DNA of 5,431 nt from an uncultured Clostridia bacterium. Lineage in GTDB: Bacteria > Bacillota_A > Clostridia > TANB77 > CAG-508. The notes beneath the pieces are model-generated. The model was not told the DNA's origin. It saw only the letters and a program-made list of their open reading frames with translations, and searched no databases. The stretch's first letter is position 1. Every line of letters starts with the position of its first letter. The stretch is from assembly GCA_944392525.1 (NCBI GenBank), contig CALXXB010000075.1, positions 1-5,431 of the forward strand. The letters run 5' to 3'. The position numbers were made by a program, and so were the translations under genes. Below, in pieces: positions 5,178 to 5,431 of the stretch.

Positions 5178-5184
5178 TATTATG

Positions 5185-5190
5185 CCCTCC
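5185..5190 (-). promoter_or_regulatory. Shine-Dalgarno deciding the GTG start of the Nudix gene
   Basis: GGAGGG on the minus strand sits 7 nt before the GTG at 5177. No ATG is in reach: the first in-frame ATG codes for residue 36, inside the conserved fold. Starting upstream at TTG 5192 would place the start inside this site. Confidence 0.8.
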
Positions 5191-5206
5191 AAAAAATCTT
5201 TATATT

Positions 5207-5431
5207 TTACATTCCAAAATATTCTTTTATTTCTCTCATTCTACTTACTTGGTCAACTTTGAATGGACATCTTAAGTTACAATGGCCACAAGAAACACAA
5301 TCTTTTGCTGTTTTTTCTAAATTCATATAGTGATCTTTTGCTAGATTATCTCCTGCTAAAGATAAATCATAATATTTATTAATTAGACCTATATCTAGTC
5401 CCATAGGACAAGGCTCACAATGATTACAATA
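5207..5431 (-). CDS. aldo/keto reductase with 4Fe-4S tail, C-terminal part (enters from right edge)
   Basis: This is the last 74 residues of a larger protein whose start lies beyond the right edge; the frame stays open to the edge. It begins YCNHCEPCPMGLDIGLINKY, a cysteine cluster C-x2-C-x2-C-P, and then carries C-x2-C-x2-C-x3-C-P at visible residues 45-56 (DCVSCGHCNLRCPF), ending RMREIKEYFGM. Together these form the ferredoxin-like 4Fe-4S extension found at the C-terminus of many anaerobe aldo/keto reductases; the segment NKYYDLSLAGDNLAKDHYMNL between the clusters (18-38) is also typical of that group. The barrel itself is off-window, so the call rests on the tail. An ATG within the visible part (codon 10) splits the first cluster and is not a start. 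The Nudix gene follows after 29 nt with no terminator between. Confidence 0.87.
   Translation of the reverse strand, partial: YCNHCEPCPMGLDIGLINKYYDLSLAGDNLAKDHYMNLEKTAKDCVSCGHCNLRCPFKVDQVSRMREIKEYFGM

Noticed and set aside
5207..5404. Reading the right-edge frame as a complete 65-residue ferredoxin starting at the ATG at 5404
   Set aside because: The frame is open to the window edge and that ATG falls just after CxxCxxCP of the first cluster; the sequence matches the tail of a longer aldo/keto reductase.

Overview
The window is a strongly AT-rich stretch with short TTTT/AAAA runs, AGGAGG-type Shine-Dalgarno sites about 7 nt before nearly every start, TAA stops on every complete gene and AGA/TTA-rich codon use. 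This points to a low-GC Bacillota. An anaerobic clostridium-like host is the best guess, because the protein at the right edge is an aldo/keto reductase with a ferredoxin-type 4Fe-4S tail, a form common in anaerobic Firmicutes. I cannot name the genus from the sequence alone.

Layout from left to right: (1) the N-terminal 85 residues of an aldo/keto reductase run off the left edge on the minus strand. (2) Just upstream of it in the same direction is a YbaK/EbsC-type Cys-tRNA(Pro) deacylase with its own promoter. That promoter is interleaved with the terminator hairpin of the next gene. (3) A minus-strand operon of four genes is transcribed from about position 3665 down to 864: an 80-residue charged helical protein of unknown function, a membrane-anchored cyclophilin-like-fold protein, a DUF3737 beta-helix protein, and a YcjY-type alpha/beta hydrolase with a predicted Cys nucleophile. 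(4) A 131-bp divergent control region follows. (5) A LysR-type regulator lies on the plus strand. (6) A bidirectional hairpin sits between LysR and a minus-strand Nudix hydrolase. (7) Upstream of the Nudix gene is the C-terminal 74 residues of a second aldo/keto reductase, which enters from the right edge.

The most informative part is the control region at 3649-3779. Both promoters are near-perfect sigma-A type with 17-bp spacers (TTGACA/TATAAT for lysR; TTGTCA/TATAAT for the operon). A T-N11-A dyad (CATAA-N7-TTATG) is centred about 66 bp upstream of the inferred operon start and covers the -35 of lysR. A second dyad (ACAAATA-CT-TATTTGT) covers the operon -35. This matches the standard LysR plan of a recognition site near -65, an activation site near -35 and autorepression. 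The four-gene operon is therefore very probably the direct target of this regulator. Its substrate or inducer cannot be read from the sequence. The company of a hydrolase, a cyclophilin-like protein and aldo/keto reductases suggests conversion of a small carbonyl or ester compound or a stress response, but that is inference. No mobile elements, CRISPR arrays, tRNAs or rRNAs were seen, and no gene-free stretch exceeds 131 bp.
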